From assembly GCF_000418325.1 (NCBI RefSeq), contig NC_021658.1:7392001-7456000 (forward strand): a DNA stretch of 64,000 nt, written 5' to 3'. Numbering within the stretch: position 1 is the stretch's first letter; each line of letters begins with the position of its first letter. The translations under genes were made by a program, and so were the position numbers. The stretch comes from Sorangium cellulosum So0157-2 (GTDB lineage: Bacteria > Myxococcota_A > Polyangia > Polyangiales > Polyangiaceae). The notes under the pieces were generated by a model. It worked only from the letters and a program-made list of their open reading frames with translations, had not been told where the DNA came from and ran no database searches. This document shows, piece after piece, positions 26,943-36,867 of the stretch.

Positions 26943-28405
26943 GCTCACGCAAGGTCCATTTCGTCAGCCTCGGGTGCCCCAAGAACCGCGTCGACTCCGA
27001 GGTGATGCTCGGCGTCGCCCGCGCGGCCGGCTACGCGCACGTCGACGACGCCGCCGAGGCCGAGGTGATCGTCGTCAACACCTGCGGCTTCATCGGCGAG
27101 GCGAAGAAGGAGTCGATCGACGCCATCTTCGAGATGGCGCAGCACAAGGAGCACGGCAGCTGCAAGCGGCTCGTGGTCGCCGGCTGCCTCTCGCAGCGCC
27201 ACCCCGAGGAGCTCGCCCGCGAGATGCCCGAGGTCGATCACTTCCTCGGATCGAGCGACATGCTCAAGCTCGGCCAGGTGCTCGCGGGCGACGCGGAGCG
27301 GATGCTCGTCGGCAACCCCGCCGAGTGGCTCATCCGCGCCGGCGATCCGCGCACCCTCTCGACCCCCGGCGGCAGCGCCTACGTCAAGATCGCCGAGGGC
27401 TGCAACCGCACCTGCTCGTTCTGCGTGATCCCCGACCTGCGCGGCGCGCAGCGCTCGCGGCCCATCCCGGACGTGGTGCGCGAGGTGGAGCAGCTCGCGG
27501 CGGCCGGCGTCCGCGAGATCAACCTCATCTCGCAGGACACGATCGCCTACGGCCGCGACGCCGCGGGCCGCGCGGAGGGCGGCGAGCGCGCGACGCTCGC
27601 GGAGCTCGTCCAGAAGGTCGCCGACGTGCCCGGCGTGCGCTGGGTGCGGCTCTTCTACCTCTACCCCGAGACGATGACCGACGACCTCATCGAGCTGCTC
27701 GCCGGCCACCCGCGCGTCGTGCCCTACGTCGACATGCCGCTCCAGCACGCCGCGGACGCGATGCTGCGCAGGATGCGGCGCGGCCACGGCGGCGACCGGC
27801 TCCGGCGGGTCGTCTCCACGCTGCGCGAGCGCGTGCCCGACCTCACGTTCCGCACCGCGTTCATCGTCGGCCACCCCGGCGAGACCGACGCCGAGTTCGA
27901 GGAGCTCTGCGATTTCGTGCGCTGGGCCGAGTTCGAGCGGGTCGGGGTGTTCCGCTACTCCGACGAGGAGGCGAGCCGCAGCTACGCGCTCGAGGGCAAG
28001 GTCCCCGCGCGCACGGCCGCGAGCCGCTACCGCCGCCTCATGACGCTGCAGCGCCGCATCGCGCACAAGAAGAGCGCCGCGATGATCGGCCGCGAGCTCG
28101 ACGTGCTCGTCGAGGGGACGAGCGACGAGCACGAGTACGTGCTCATGGGCCGTCACGCCGGCCAGGCGCCCGAGATCGACGGGCAGGTCTACCTGTCCGG
28201 CGGCGAGGTCCGCCCCGGCGAGATGTGCCGCGTGCGGATCACCCAGGCGAGCGACTACGACCTCGTGGGCGAGCTGCTCGATGAGGACGAGGGCGAGCGC
28301 GGCGCCGCGCTCGCCCTGCCCCCGGAGCTCGGCGCGGTGGCGGCGAAGCGGCGCGTCGCCCTGCGCGTGCTGCAAACCGATGGACGCGAGCGCCAACAGA
28401 ATTGA
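26939..28405 (+). CDS. rimO: Ribosomal protein S12 methylthiotransferase RimO
   Basis: A 488-residue radical-SAM methylthiotransferase that modifies the conserved Asp of ribosomal protein S12. The N-terminal UPF0004 domain has three cluster Cys (LGCPKNRVDSE, NTCGFI, AGCLSQ). The radical-SAM CxxxCxxC is GCNRTCSFC. LISQDTIAYGRD and the MPLQHAAD block are typical of RimO rather than MiaB. A TRAM RNA-binding domain is at about 360-440, followed by an extra charged tail of about 40 residues. The ATG overlaps the pyrC stop by ATGA, so the two are coupled. Confidence 0.96.
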   Translation: MSSRKVHFVSLGCPKNRVDSEVMLGVARAAGYAHVDDAAEAEVIVVNTCGFIGEAKKESIDAIFEMAQHKEHGSCKRLVVAGCLSQRHPEELAREMPEVDHFLGSSDMLKLGQVLAGDAERMLVGNPAEWLIRAGDPRTLSTPGGSAYVKIAEGCNRTCSFCVIPDLRGAQRSRPIPDVVREVEQLAAAGVREINLISQDTIAYGRDAAGRAEGGERATLAELVQKVADVPGVRWVRLFYLYPETMTDDLIELLAGHPRVVPYVDMPLQHAADAMLRRMRRGHGGDRLRRVVSTLRERVPDLTFRTAFIVGHPGETDAEFEELCDFVRWAEFERVGVFRYSDEEASRSYALEGKVPARTAASRYRRLMTLQRRIAHKKSAAMIGRELDVLVEGTSDEHEYVLMGRHAGQAPEIDGQVYLSGGEVRPGEMCRVRITQASDYDLVGELLDEDEGERGAALALPPELGAVAAKRRVALRVLQTDGRERQQN

Positions 28406-28499
28406 CGGCCCGGCCGGCGGGGCGCGGCGCGACGGCTGAAAATCGCGCGGCGCCGCGGCGCTCACGGGCGCGGCACGCGGTGTGCTATGAAGCCGTCCC

Positions 28500-28895
28500 G
28501 TGCCGATGCTCCGCCGCGCGCTTCACCTTGCTTTTGCCCTGGCGATCTCGCTGCTCGCCGGTGCGGCCTGCCTGAGCCCCACGTTGCCCCTCCCCCCGCC
28601 CGAGCCGGCCGACACGATGCGGCCGTCCGCGGACGGCGAGGGGGTGTGGCAGATCTCGGGCAACTGCGCCCCCGGGGCGCGCGTCAGCGTGTTCAACGAG
28701 CGGACGCAGCGGGGCGTGATCGAGGACGACACCGACAGGAACGGCCGGTACAACCTCGAGATCGAGGCGAAGCTCTGCGACCTCCTGCTCGTGTGGCAGG
28801 AGCTGGAAGGCAACGGAGGCGAGGAGAGCGCGGCGCAGTCGTTCGTCGTCGAGGAGCGCACCCCGCTCGGCGTCGTCAACGACGCCTGCCCCTGA
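28500..28895 (+). CDS. Small lipoprotein, unknown function
   Basis: A 131-residue predicted lipoprotein. The signal peptide ends in LAGAAC, giving a mature protein of about 107 residues. The mature part starts with a Pro-rich stretch, then a beta-rich domain (GVWQISGNCAPGARVSVFNE, GRYNLEIEAKLC), which resembles a small Ig- or carboxypeptidase-regulatory-like fold of the kind that ends in a turn after DRNGRY. Four Cys are present in the mature part. The start is GTG at 28500 or ATG at 28506. It lies 89 bp before the sigma-54 activator gene and may share its transcript. Confidence 0.68.
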   Translation: MPMLRRALHLAFALAISLLAGAACLSPTLPLPPPEPADTMRPSADGEGVWQISGNCAPGARVSVFNERTQRGVIEDDTDRNGRYNLEIEAKLCDLLLVWQELEGNGGEESAAQSFVVEERTPLGVVNDACP

Positions 28896-28984
28896 AGGCC
28901 GACGGGCGCGCGATGACGCGCCGCGCTGCGCCCGATCGCCGCCGTCGACGTGCGCACGAAGCATCGTGATAGTGTGGTGGCGAG

Positions 28985-30466
<1,482 letters not shown>

Positions 30467-30551
30467 CGGTTTTCGTCACCGCCGAAAGCGAACACAACCA
30501 CACACATCTCTCTCAGCTCGCCCCTCTTCCTCAAAAAAACCGAGGTAACGC

Positions 30552-31208
30552 ATGAGTTTCTCGCACAAGTCGAAGACGGCGCCGGGCCGCGCGCTCCTTG
30601 GCACGTCGCCTGCTGGAAGGTTCGGGCGCATGCGGAGGACGCGGCGACAGCGACACGCGGCGAGGCGGGCGTTCACGCTCGTCGAGCTCCTCGTCGTCGT
30701 CGGGATGGTGGGTATCCTCGCGGCGCTCGCCCTCGTCGGCTACCGCAAGTACATGAACGCGGCGGGCGTCGCCGAGCCGAAGGCGATCATCCAGGGGATC
30801 CGCGGAGCTCAGGAGTCCTACAAGGCCGAGATGCTCGTGTACCTGAACGTCTCGACCTCGCTCGACGCATGGTACCCTGCGGGGACTCTCAGCGATCAGA
30901 AGCGCGCGTGGGGCCCCCCTCACGACGACGATGCCAACTGGCGGATGCTCAACGTGACGACGGACGGCGCGGTCCGCTTCGGGTATGCGTGTGTGGCGGG
31001 CGATACTCCCCCCTTCACCACGAACGGCCTCGCGGGCTTCACCTGGAATGGGTTGCCCGGGCCTCCGCTGAACGATCCGCAGTTTGCGCCGAACGGCCCC
31101 TGGTACGTCATCCAGGCGGCCGGCGATCGCGACTCGGATGGGACGCTCGCCTTGCTCCTGACGACATCCACGATGTCGGGGGTCTACTGGGAGAACGACA
31201 CGGAGTAG
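30552..31208 (+). CDS. Type IV pilin-like protein 1
   Basis: A 218-residue prepilin. The cleavage/methylation site is RRA-FTLVELLVV with Glu at mature position 5 and a 23-residue hydrophobic helix, as in type IV pilins and pseudopilins. Position -1 is Ala rather than Gly. The leader is long (40 residues) from the ATG at 30552, which has GAGG upstream; the ATG at 30630 would give a 14-residue leader. The globular part has a C-terminal GDRDSDG loop, shared in form with the next three genes, and only one Cys. It lies 85 bp after the sigma-54 activator. Function in motility, secretion or adhesion is open. Confidence 0.87.
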   Translation: MSFSHKSKTAPGRALLGTSPAGRFGRMRRTRRQRHAARRAFTLVELLVVVGMVGILAALALVGYRKYMNAAGVAEPKAIIQGIRGAQESYKAEMLVYLNVSTSLDAWYPAGTLSDQKRAWGPPHDDDANWRMLNVTTDGAVRFGYACVAGDTPPFTTNGLAGFTWNGLPGPPLNDPQFAPNGPWYVIQAAGDRDSDGTLALLLTTSTMSGVYWENDTE

Positions 31209-31356
31209 AGGATGGTTTGCCCCGGCGGCGCCGAGAGCGCCTGTCCGTGGGAGAGGTTTTCGCGCTGCGGGCTGGCCGGGCCCCGCACCAGGCATCTCGA
31301 CGGTCCGTCTCGGCAAGGAATCCAATTAAAGAAAGCATCACGGAGGATCGACACTC

Positions 31357-31989
31357 ATGCGTGCACTGAAGCGATACGACAGAAGAGGCTTCACCCTCGT
31401 CGAGCTCATGATCGTCGTCGCCATCATCGGCGTCCTCGCCGCGCTGGCGATCTTCGGCGTCCGCCGGTACCTCGCGAGCGCGAAGACCTCCGAGGCCAAG
31501 AACAACGTCGGCGCGATTTCCCGCGGCGCCGCCGCGGCGTACGAGCGGGAGTCGGCCGCGTCGGAGATCCTTACCCCGGGCACGACCGCGGCAGGCGCGT
31601 CGCACCAGCTCTGCGACTCGGTGACCGCGACGGTTCCGGCGGGCATCGCCTCCGTGCAGGGCTTGAGGTACCAGCCGACCGCAGCCGAATTCCAGGCGGG
31701 CTCGTCGACCGAAGGCTGGCCGTGCCTCAGGTTCTCGATCTCGCAGCCGATCTACTACATGTACGACTACCGGCGAGGCGCCCAGACGGCCGCGGGCGCG
31801 GCCGCGGGCTCGCCCGACCCGACAGCGACCGCTGGCGCAACGGATTCGTTCGAGACGAGCGCCCAGGGCGATCTCGACGCCGACGGCCCTGCACCTACCA
31901 ACCTGAGCGTCTTCGCGCGCGGCGGCAGCGTCGTCGCAGGCGAGCTGATCCTCGCCACGCAGGTGTTCATCAGCAACGAGTACGAGTGA
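31357..31989 (+). CDS. Type IV pilin PilA-like protein 2
   Basis: A 210-residue prepilin with a classical 11-residue basic leader and cleavage site RRG-FTLVELMIVV; Glu5 is present and the helix is long (GVLAALAIFGVRRYL). The globular domain has two Cys (HQLCDSV, WPCLRF), suitable for a disulphide-bonded loop, and a GDLDADG turn near the C-terminus. It is closely related to protein 3. A GGAGG ribosome site lies 10 bp upstream. Its canonical leader and the strong hairpin just after the stop make it the best candidate for the major pilin of the group. Confidence 0.93.
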   Translation: MRALKRYDRRGFTLVELMIVVAIIGVLAALAIFGVRRYLASAKTSEAKNNVGAISRGAAAAYERESAASEILTPGTTAAGASHQLCDSVTATVPAGIASVQGLRYQPTAAEFQAGSSTEGWPCLRFSISQPIYYMYDYRRGAQTAAGAAAGSPDPTATAGATDSFETSAQGDLDADGPAPTNLSVFARGGSVVAGELILATQVFISNEYE

Positions 31990-31997
31990 TCTCTCCG

Positions 31998-32027
31998 GGC
32001 TGCCCGGCTCGCGCGAGCCGGGCAGCC
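31998..32027. terminator. Perfect 13-bp hairpin between pilin genes
   Basis: GGCTGCCCGGCTC (31998-32010), loop GCGC, then the exact complement (32015-32027), lying 9 bp after the stop of pilin 2 and 36 bp before the start of pilin 3. It could be a partial terminator or an mRNA-stabilising stem that sets pilin 2 above pilin 3. Confidence 0.6.
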
Positions 32028-32062
32028 GCAGTCCACCGGCGTCGTCTGCGAGCGAGGAGCGT

Positions 32063-32680
32063 GTGATGCCGAGCACGACAGCGATTCGTGGACGAGGCTT
32101 CACGCTGATCGAGATCATGATCGTGGTCGCGATCGTCGGCGTGCTCGCAGCCCTGGCGGTCTTCGGCGTGCGCAGCTATCTCTCCTCCGCCAAGACCGCG
32201 GAGGCCAAGCAGACCGTCGGCGCCATCGCCCGCAGCGCCGTGACCCAGTACGAGCGCGATCTCAGCATCTCGCAGATCCTGCCCGCCACGGGCGGGAGCG
32301 CGGCGAGCACGCATATCCTCTGCGACTCGGCGACGCAGGTCCCGCTCGATCCCGCGCGGGTCCGGGGCAGGAAATACCAGCCGAGCACGGCCCCCGGCGT
32401 CGACTTCATGTCGGGCACGGCGCTCGCGGGCTGGCAGTGCCTCGGCTTCTCGATCGAGGCGCCCATCTACTTCCAGTATTCGTACCGGGTCGGCGGCAGC
32501 TACGTGAGCGAGCTCCTGCCCGGCGCCCCGCTCCCGACCGGCGCGGAGGCGTTCGAGGCGGCGGCGCGCGGCGACCTCGACGGCGATGGCTTCACGAGCA
32601 CGATAGTCCGCACCGGCGAGGTTCGCGACGGCGAGATCGCCCTGAGCACCGTGCTCTACACGAACATCGACCCGGAGTGA
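32063..32680 (+). CDS. Type IV pilin PilA-like protein 3
   Basis: A 205-residue prepilin. Leader GRG-FTLIEIMIVV with Glu5, followed by the helix GVLAALAVFGVRSYL, nearly identical to pilin 2. Two Cys (ILCDSA, WQCLGF) sit at the same places. The C-terminal loop is GDLDGDG, a calcium-site-like DxDxDG. The frame opens with GTG at 32063 and ATG at 32066, preceded by GAGGAG at 32052. It is a tandem duplicate of pilin 2 with diverged variable loops. Confidence 0.92.
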   Translation: MMPSTTAIRGRGFTLIEIMIVVAIVGVLAALAVFGVRSYLSSAKTAEAKQTVGAIARSAVTQYERDLSISQILPATGGSAASTHILCDSATQVPLDPARVRGRKYQPSTAPGVDFMSGTALAGWQCLGFSIEAPIYFQYSYRVGGSYVSELLPGAPLPTGAEAFEAAARGDLDGDGFTSTIVRTGEVRDGEIALSTVLYTNIDPE

Positions 32681-32742
32681 CGCGGGCCACGCGCCTCGGT
32701 GGCGCTTGTTCTACCACGCAGCGATGAGGTAGAGAGGAGCCC

Positions 32743-33240
32743 ATGACCTGGCGCTCCTGGAGCGCGCTGGAGCTCAGCGCGGCCTTCGCGGTCGGCGGCA
32801 GCGTCCTCGCCATCGCCGTCCCCGCGTTCTTCCGAAACCTCAGCGCATCCAAGCTGAGCGAGCCGATCGAGGGGCTCGACCGGCTGGTGACCAGCGCGGT
32901 CGCCTACGCCGAGTCGCGGCCGCAGGAGATCAGCTTCCCCCCGTCCGCCCCGCTCACCCCGGCGCAGGTGCCGCGCGGCGTGCGCGCGGTCGATCCGCCG
33001 GAGTCGTGGGAGCACCTCACGTGGCGGTCGCTCGACTTCCGCGTCGAGGGGCCGCACGCGTTCGCCTTCCAGTTCACGAGCGAGCTCGACGCGTCGAAGG
33101 CCATGCGCTTCATCGCGACCGCGCACGGCGACCTCGACGGCGACGGCGCGCTCTCCACGTTCGAGGTGCGCGGCGAGCGGATCCCCGGGGAGTCGGCCCG
33201 CGTGCTCCCGGGCATGTTCGTGGACCGCGAGGTGGAATGA
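32743..33240 (+). CDS. Degenerate pilin-like protein without canonical leader
   Basis: A 165-residue protein. The N-terminus has a pilin-like hydrophobic helix (ALELSAAFAVGGSVLAIAVP followed by AFF) but the cleavage site is MTWRS-WSALE rather than G-FTLIE. If cut there, Glu would still be at mature position 5. The C-terminal part retains the GDLDGDG loop seen in pilins 1-3. No Cys is present. An AGAGAGGAG ribosome site lies 8 bp upstream. It may be a minor pilin or pseudopilin no longer processed by the normal prepilin peptidase. Its TGA overlaps the next ATG. Confidence 0.78.
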   Translation: MTWRSWSALELSAAFAVGGSVLAIAVPAFFRNLSASKLSEPIEGLDRLVTSAVAYAESRPQEISFPPSAPLTPAQVPRGVRAVDPPESWEHLTWRSLDFRVEGPHAFAFQFTSELDASKAMRFIATAHGDLDGDGALSTFEVRGERIPGESARVLPGMFVDREVE

Positions 33241-34226
33241 TGGGGGCTCGCCCGGCGCCCGGGTCCGCGGACGGCCCGCCACCCCGCCCGCTCCTCTCCC
33301 GCATCGCAGGCGCGCGCGACGCGCTCGTCGCGGTCGCGCTCTCGGCCGTCGCCGCGGTCGCGATCGGGAGCGTGCGCGCGCCGGCCGCGGCGCTGGAGAA
33401 GCGCGTCGCCGAGACGTCCGACGTGTACGTCCTGCCGCCGCCGGACGAGGTGGTCACCCTCTCGCTGGGCTATCGCTCCGCGCTGGCCGATCTGCTGTGG
33501 TCGCACGTGCTCGTCTCGCAGGGGCTGCACACCATGGAGCGCCGCAGGTTCGAGAACCTGACCCTGCTGCTCGACGCCATCAACGCGCTCGACCCGACCT
33601 TTCGCGATCCCTACCTGTTCGCCGACGCGCTCATCACGTTCCAGACGAGCACGACCCCGTACGCGGAGGTCGTCAAGGCGCGCGAGATCATGGAGCGCGG
33701 GGCGCAGAACCGCCCCCTGGACGGAGAGCTCTGGCTCGCGCTCGGCCAGTTCGTCGCCTTCATCGCGCCGGCCTCGTACCTGACCGATCCTGCGGAGAAG
33801 GCGCGATGGCGCCTCGACGGGGCCCGGATGCTCGCGCGCGCCGCGGAGCTCGGGGGCAACGACGCGAACATCAGCTGGCAGGCGCTCGGCGGCGCGGGGA
33901 TCCTCGGGCGCGCCGGCGAGCGCGAGGCGCAGATCCGGTTCCTACAGCGCACCCTCGCCGTCACGGACGACGAGGAGCTGAAGCAGAAGATCCGCGCACA
34001 GCTCGACAAGCTCCTCGGGGAGCAGGCCGCGGAGGCCTACCGCCGGCGCCTCGACGGCTTCAGCGAGATCTGGCGGCGCGACCTGCCGTTCGTCAGCAAG
34101 ACGGCGATCCTCGTGCTGGGCCCCCCGCGCGACCCGGCGTACTGCGCGGGCGGCGCGCACGCCGGCGAGCCGCGGTGCGCGACGACGTGGCGCGCGTGGG
34201 CCGAGCGGGTCGACGGCGAGCGGTGA
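33237..34226 (+). CDS. Membrane-anchored helical (TPR-like) protein
   Basis: A 329-residue protein. An N-terminal Pro/Arg-rich cytoplasmic stretch is followed by one membrane helix (ALVAVALSAVAAVAIGSV). The large remainder is helical, with TPR-like pairs (NLTLLLDAINALDP, EIMERGAQNRPLDGELWLALG). Two Cys near the C-terminus may form a disulphide. The start ATGATG overlaps the TGA of the pilin-like gene, so it is co-translated with the pilin cluster. A role in pilus or secretion assembly is inferred only from this coupling. No named family was recognised. Confidence 0.75.
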   Translation: MMGARPAPGSADGPPPRPLLSRIAGARDALVAVALSAVAAVAIGSVRAPAAALEKRVAETSDVYVLPPPDEVVTLSLGYRSALADLLWSHVLVSQGLHTMERRRFENLTLLLDAINALDPTFRDPYLFADALITFQTSTTPYAEVVKAREIMERGAQNRPLDGELWLALGQFVAFIAPASYLTDPAEKARWRLDGARMLARAAELGGNDANISWQALGGAGILGRAGEREAQIRFLQRTLAVTDDEELKQKIRAQLDKLLGEQAAEAYRRRLDGFSEIWRRDLPFVSKTAILVLGPPRDPAYCAGGAHAGEPRCATTWRAWAERVDGER

Positions 34227-34357
34227 GGCCCCTCGACGCTGCCGGGGCGCGGCGCGGACGTCGCCGCCCACGACAGCGCCGTTCGAGACGAGCGGCCTCA
34301 GGGAGGGTTCAGGTGGGGAATCGCGAGATGTCGCCGGCCTCGCCCGACGCCGCGAAG

Positions 34358-34383
34358 TAGCTGCTCGGCGGTCCGAGCAGCTA
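34358..34383. terminator. Perfect 11-bp hairpin between convergent genes
   Basis: TAGCTGCTCGG at 34358-34368, loop CGGT, then its exact complement at 34373-34383. It is placed between the ends of the pilin-cluster transcript and the PEGA gene, and is a likely bidirectional terminator. The rest of 34227-34420 shows no gene. Confidence 0.65.
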
Positions 34384-35844
34384 CGCCCGCGCGCTGGGCG
34401 CCGCGGCCCACCGCGGCGCGTCAGTCGAACCTGACGGCCGCGGTCTTGGTCTCGCCGGCCTTCACCGAGACGGTGACCGACTTCTTCCCAAGCTCCGAGT
34501 GGATGAAGGTCACCGTGTGCGACCCCGCGGGGACGCTGACGCCGACCTTGGGCGTGCTCCCCAGCGGCCGCCCGTCGAGGACCACCTTCGAGACCGGGAT
34601 CGAGTTGATGTTCAGGGTCGCGTTGCCGGCGGCGGCCGCGGGCGCAGCGGCGGGCGCCTCCGCCTTCGGCGCCGCGGCGGGCGCCTCCGACTTCGGCGCC
34701 GGGGCGGCCGGCGCAGGATCCGGCGCGGGCGCGGCGGCGACCGGGGCGGCGGCGGCCGGCTCGGGGCTGCTCGCCTCCGCCAGCGCGATCCGGATCGTCT
34801 TCTCGGCCTGCCCGTCCTCGAACGAGATCGCCTGGGAGAAGTCCGTATACCCCTTCTTCTTCGCGACGATCTTCCAGCCCTCCGACGGATTGACATCCAC
34901 CTTGACGGGCGGCTTCTTCCAGGCCGAGTCCGGCAGCTTCTTCTCCGTCCCCTTGGCGCTCACCAGCTTGACCGAGGCGCCCGACGTCGCGAGATCGAGC
35001 GTGACCTGCCCCTTCAGCACCTTGAGCGCGACGGTGCCGAGGTCCTTCGTCTGGCCCTGACCGACCTCGACCGTCTGCTCCACGGGCTCGTAGCGCTCGC
35101 CGCCGTCGAAACGGAGCTTGTGCTCCCCCGGAGATACGCTGACCTCCAGCGGGAGCGTGCCTTTCTCCACACCGTCGATGAAGACCTTCACGCCGGGCTG
35201 CGCGCCCGACGCCTTCACGCCGGTCGCCGTCGACCCGTTGGTCGAAGCCCGCGCCGCGGCCGCGCCGTCGAGCGTGATCACGACGACCTTCTCCTTGCCG
35301 CCCTCGACGACCTCGACGGCGTCGTGCGGCGGGAAGTCGGGGGCGAGGATCTTGACCACCTTGGAGCCGGGATCGAGCTCGCGCACGACGCAAGGCACGG
35401 TGTCGCAGCGCTTCTGGCCGTCGATGAAGATCTCGGCCCTCGCGACCGAGGTGCCGCCCGGGGCCTTCAGGTCGATGGTGAGCGCGCCCTTCTTCGGCAC
35501 GAGCATGACCACGGCCAGGATGAGCACGGCGACCAGCGCGAGCCCGCCGAGGAGCACGCCCGCCTTGCCGGCGCCCTGCTGCGTCGCAGGGCGCGGGCGG
35601 ATCGCCGTCGGCTCGTCGTTGCGCGACAGCGAGCGGTGGCCGATCTCCGGCGGCAGCGCCGGCGCCGGCGGGGCGCTCGGGATCGGCGGCGGCGTCGGGA
35701 TCGGGGTGCGCGTCCTCGCGGCCGGCGCCGCGCCGCCGGAGCTCGCGAGCAGCGCCGCGGCCGCCTTCGGGAGCGCCGGCGAGCTCACCGTCGGCAGCGG
35801 GGTCGTCCGCCCGGGCATGCTGTCGCTGCCCGGACGGTCGTAAA

Positions 35845-36579
35845 CGTGGGTCGACTCCTCGTCGTCGTCCCAGTCCATGTCGACCGCAGCGCCCTTGCCC
35901 GACTGCGGCTTCCCCTCGTCGGCCGCCTTCTGCGGCGGCTTCACCGACGGCACGCGCACCGGCGGCGGGACCACGGGGGGCAGCGCGCTGGTCGGCGCCG
36001 GCGGCACCGGGCTCTTCGACGGCAGGGCCGGGGCGGTGACCGGGGGCAGCACCGATTGCCGCGAGTGCGGCGGCACCACGGGCGGCAGAGTGCCCGGCTT
36101 GACCGAGGGGGGCATCGGCGGCGGCAGCGAGCCGGGGCTCGTCCCCTTCGCCGACACCGGCGGCGGCAGCGAGGCCGGCTTGACCGAGGGGGGCATCGGC
36201 GGCGGCAGCGAGCCGGGGCTCGTCCCCTTCGCCGACACCGGCGGCGGCAGCGAGGCCGGCTTGACCGAGGGGGGCATCGGCCGTGGGTCGACTCCTCGTC
36301 GTCGTCCCAGTCCATGTCGACCGCAGCGCCCTTGCCCGACTGCGGCTTCCCCTCGTCGGCCGCCTTCTGCGGCGGCTTCACCGACGGCACGCGCACCGGC
36401 GGCGGGACCACGGGGGGCAGCGCGCTGGTCGGCGCCGGCGGCACCGGGCTCTTCGACGGCAGGGCCGGGGCGGTGACCGGGGGCAGCACCGATTGCCGCG
36501 AGTGCGGCGGCACCACGGGCGGCAGAGTGCCCGGCTTGACCGAGGGGGGCATCGGCGGCGGCAGCGAGCCGGGGCTCGT
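35845..36579. repeat. 298-bp identical direct repeats, offset 437 bp
   Basis: Positions 35845-36142 and 36282-36579 appear identical base for base when read side by side. The 139 bp between them consist of 81-bp units. The offset of 437 is not a multiple of three, so the extra copy shifts the reading frame of the PEGA gene. The junction at 36281/36282 shows little more than one or two bases of microhomology. Confidence 0.85.
36099..36280. repeat. 81-bp tandem repeats encoding a 27-residue Pro-rich unit
   Basis: Copies begin at 36099, 36180 and 36261, the third cut short by the duplication junction. On the minus strand each encodes a 27-residue unit beginning MPPSVKPASLPPP and ending GTSPGSLPPP. 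This explains the Pro-rich linker of the PEGA protein and offers a substrate for slippage. Confidence 0.8.
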
Positions 36580-36867
36580 GCCCTTCACCGGCACCGGCGG
36601 CGGCAGCGAGCCGGGACTCGTGCCCTTCGCCGACACCGGCGGCGGCGGCAGCAGCGGGGAGGCCATCCCCCCAGGGAGCGTCACCGCAGGAGCGGGCGGC
36701 GGCGGCACCGCAGGAACGTTGGGGGGCGGCGGCACCGCGGCGCCGACGAGGGTGCGCTGGCGCGTCGGCGGCGAGGGGGGCACGAGCGCGGGGCTCGTGG
36801 CGCGCGATGACTTCTTGGCGAGCCCCTCGAAGACGTCTAGATCGCTGCCGCCCTTGTTATCGGCCAT

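Larger units (their letters stand above)
34421..36867 (-). pseudogene. PEGA-repeat membrane protein gene split by tandem duplication
   Basis: The start is ATG at 36867 with AGGAG 9 bp upstream. The protein opens MADNKGGSDLDVFEGLAKKS, then a Pro-rich region, a DMDWDDDEEST acidic patch, a membrane helix (GVLLGGLALVAVLILAVVML) and three PEGA domains (for example GTSVARAEIFIDGQKRC, GVKVFIDGVEKGTLPLEV, VSKVVLDGRPLGSTPKV). Just after DDDEESTH the frame is lost because a 437-bp segment is tandemly repeated. The upstream frame stops at 35941 after an Arg/Pro-rich nonsense tail; the downstream frame (from 36277) carries the helix and PEGA domains. Removal of one copy restores a 669-residue protein. 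It may be truly broken, phase-variable or misassembled. Confidence 0.75.

Noticed and set aside
31209..31356. Sigma-54 promoter (GCTGGCCGGGCCCCGCACC) before pilin 2
   Set aside because: The GG to GC spacing is one base short of the -24/-12 rule and the TTGC part is missing.
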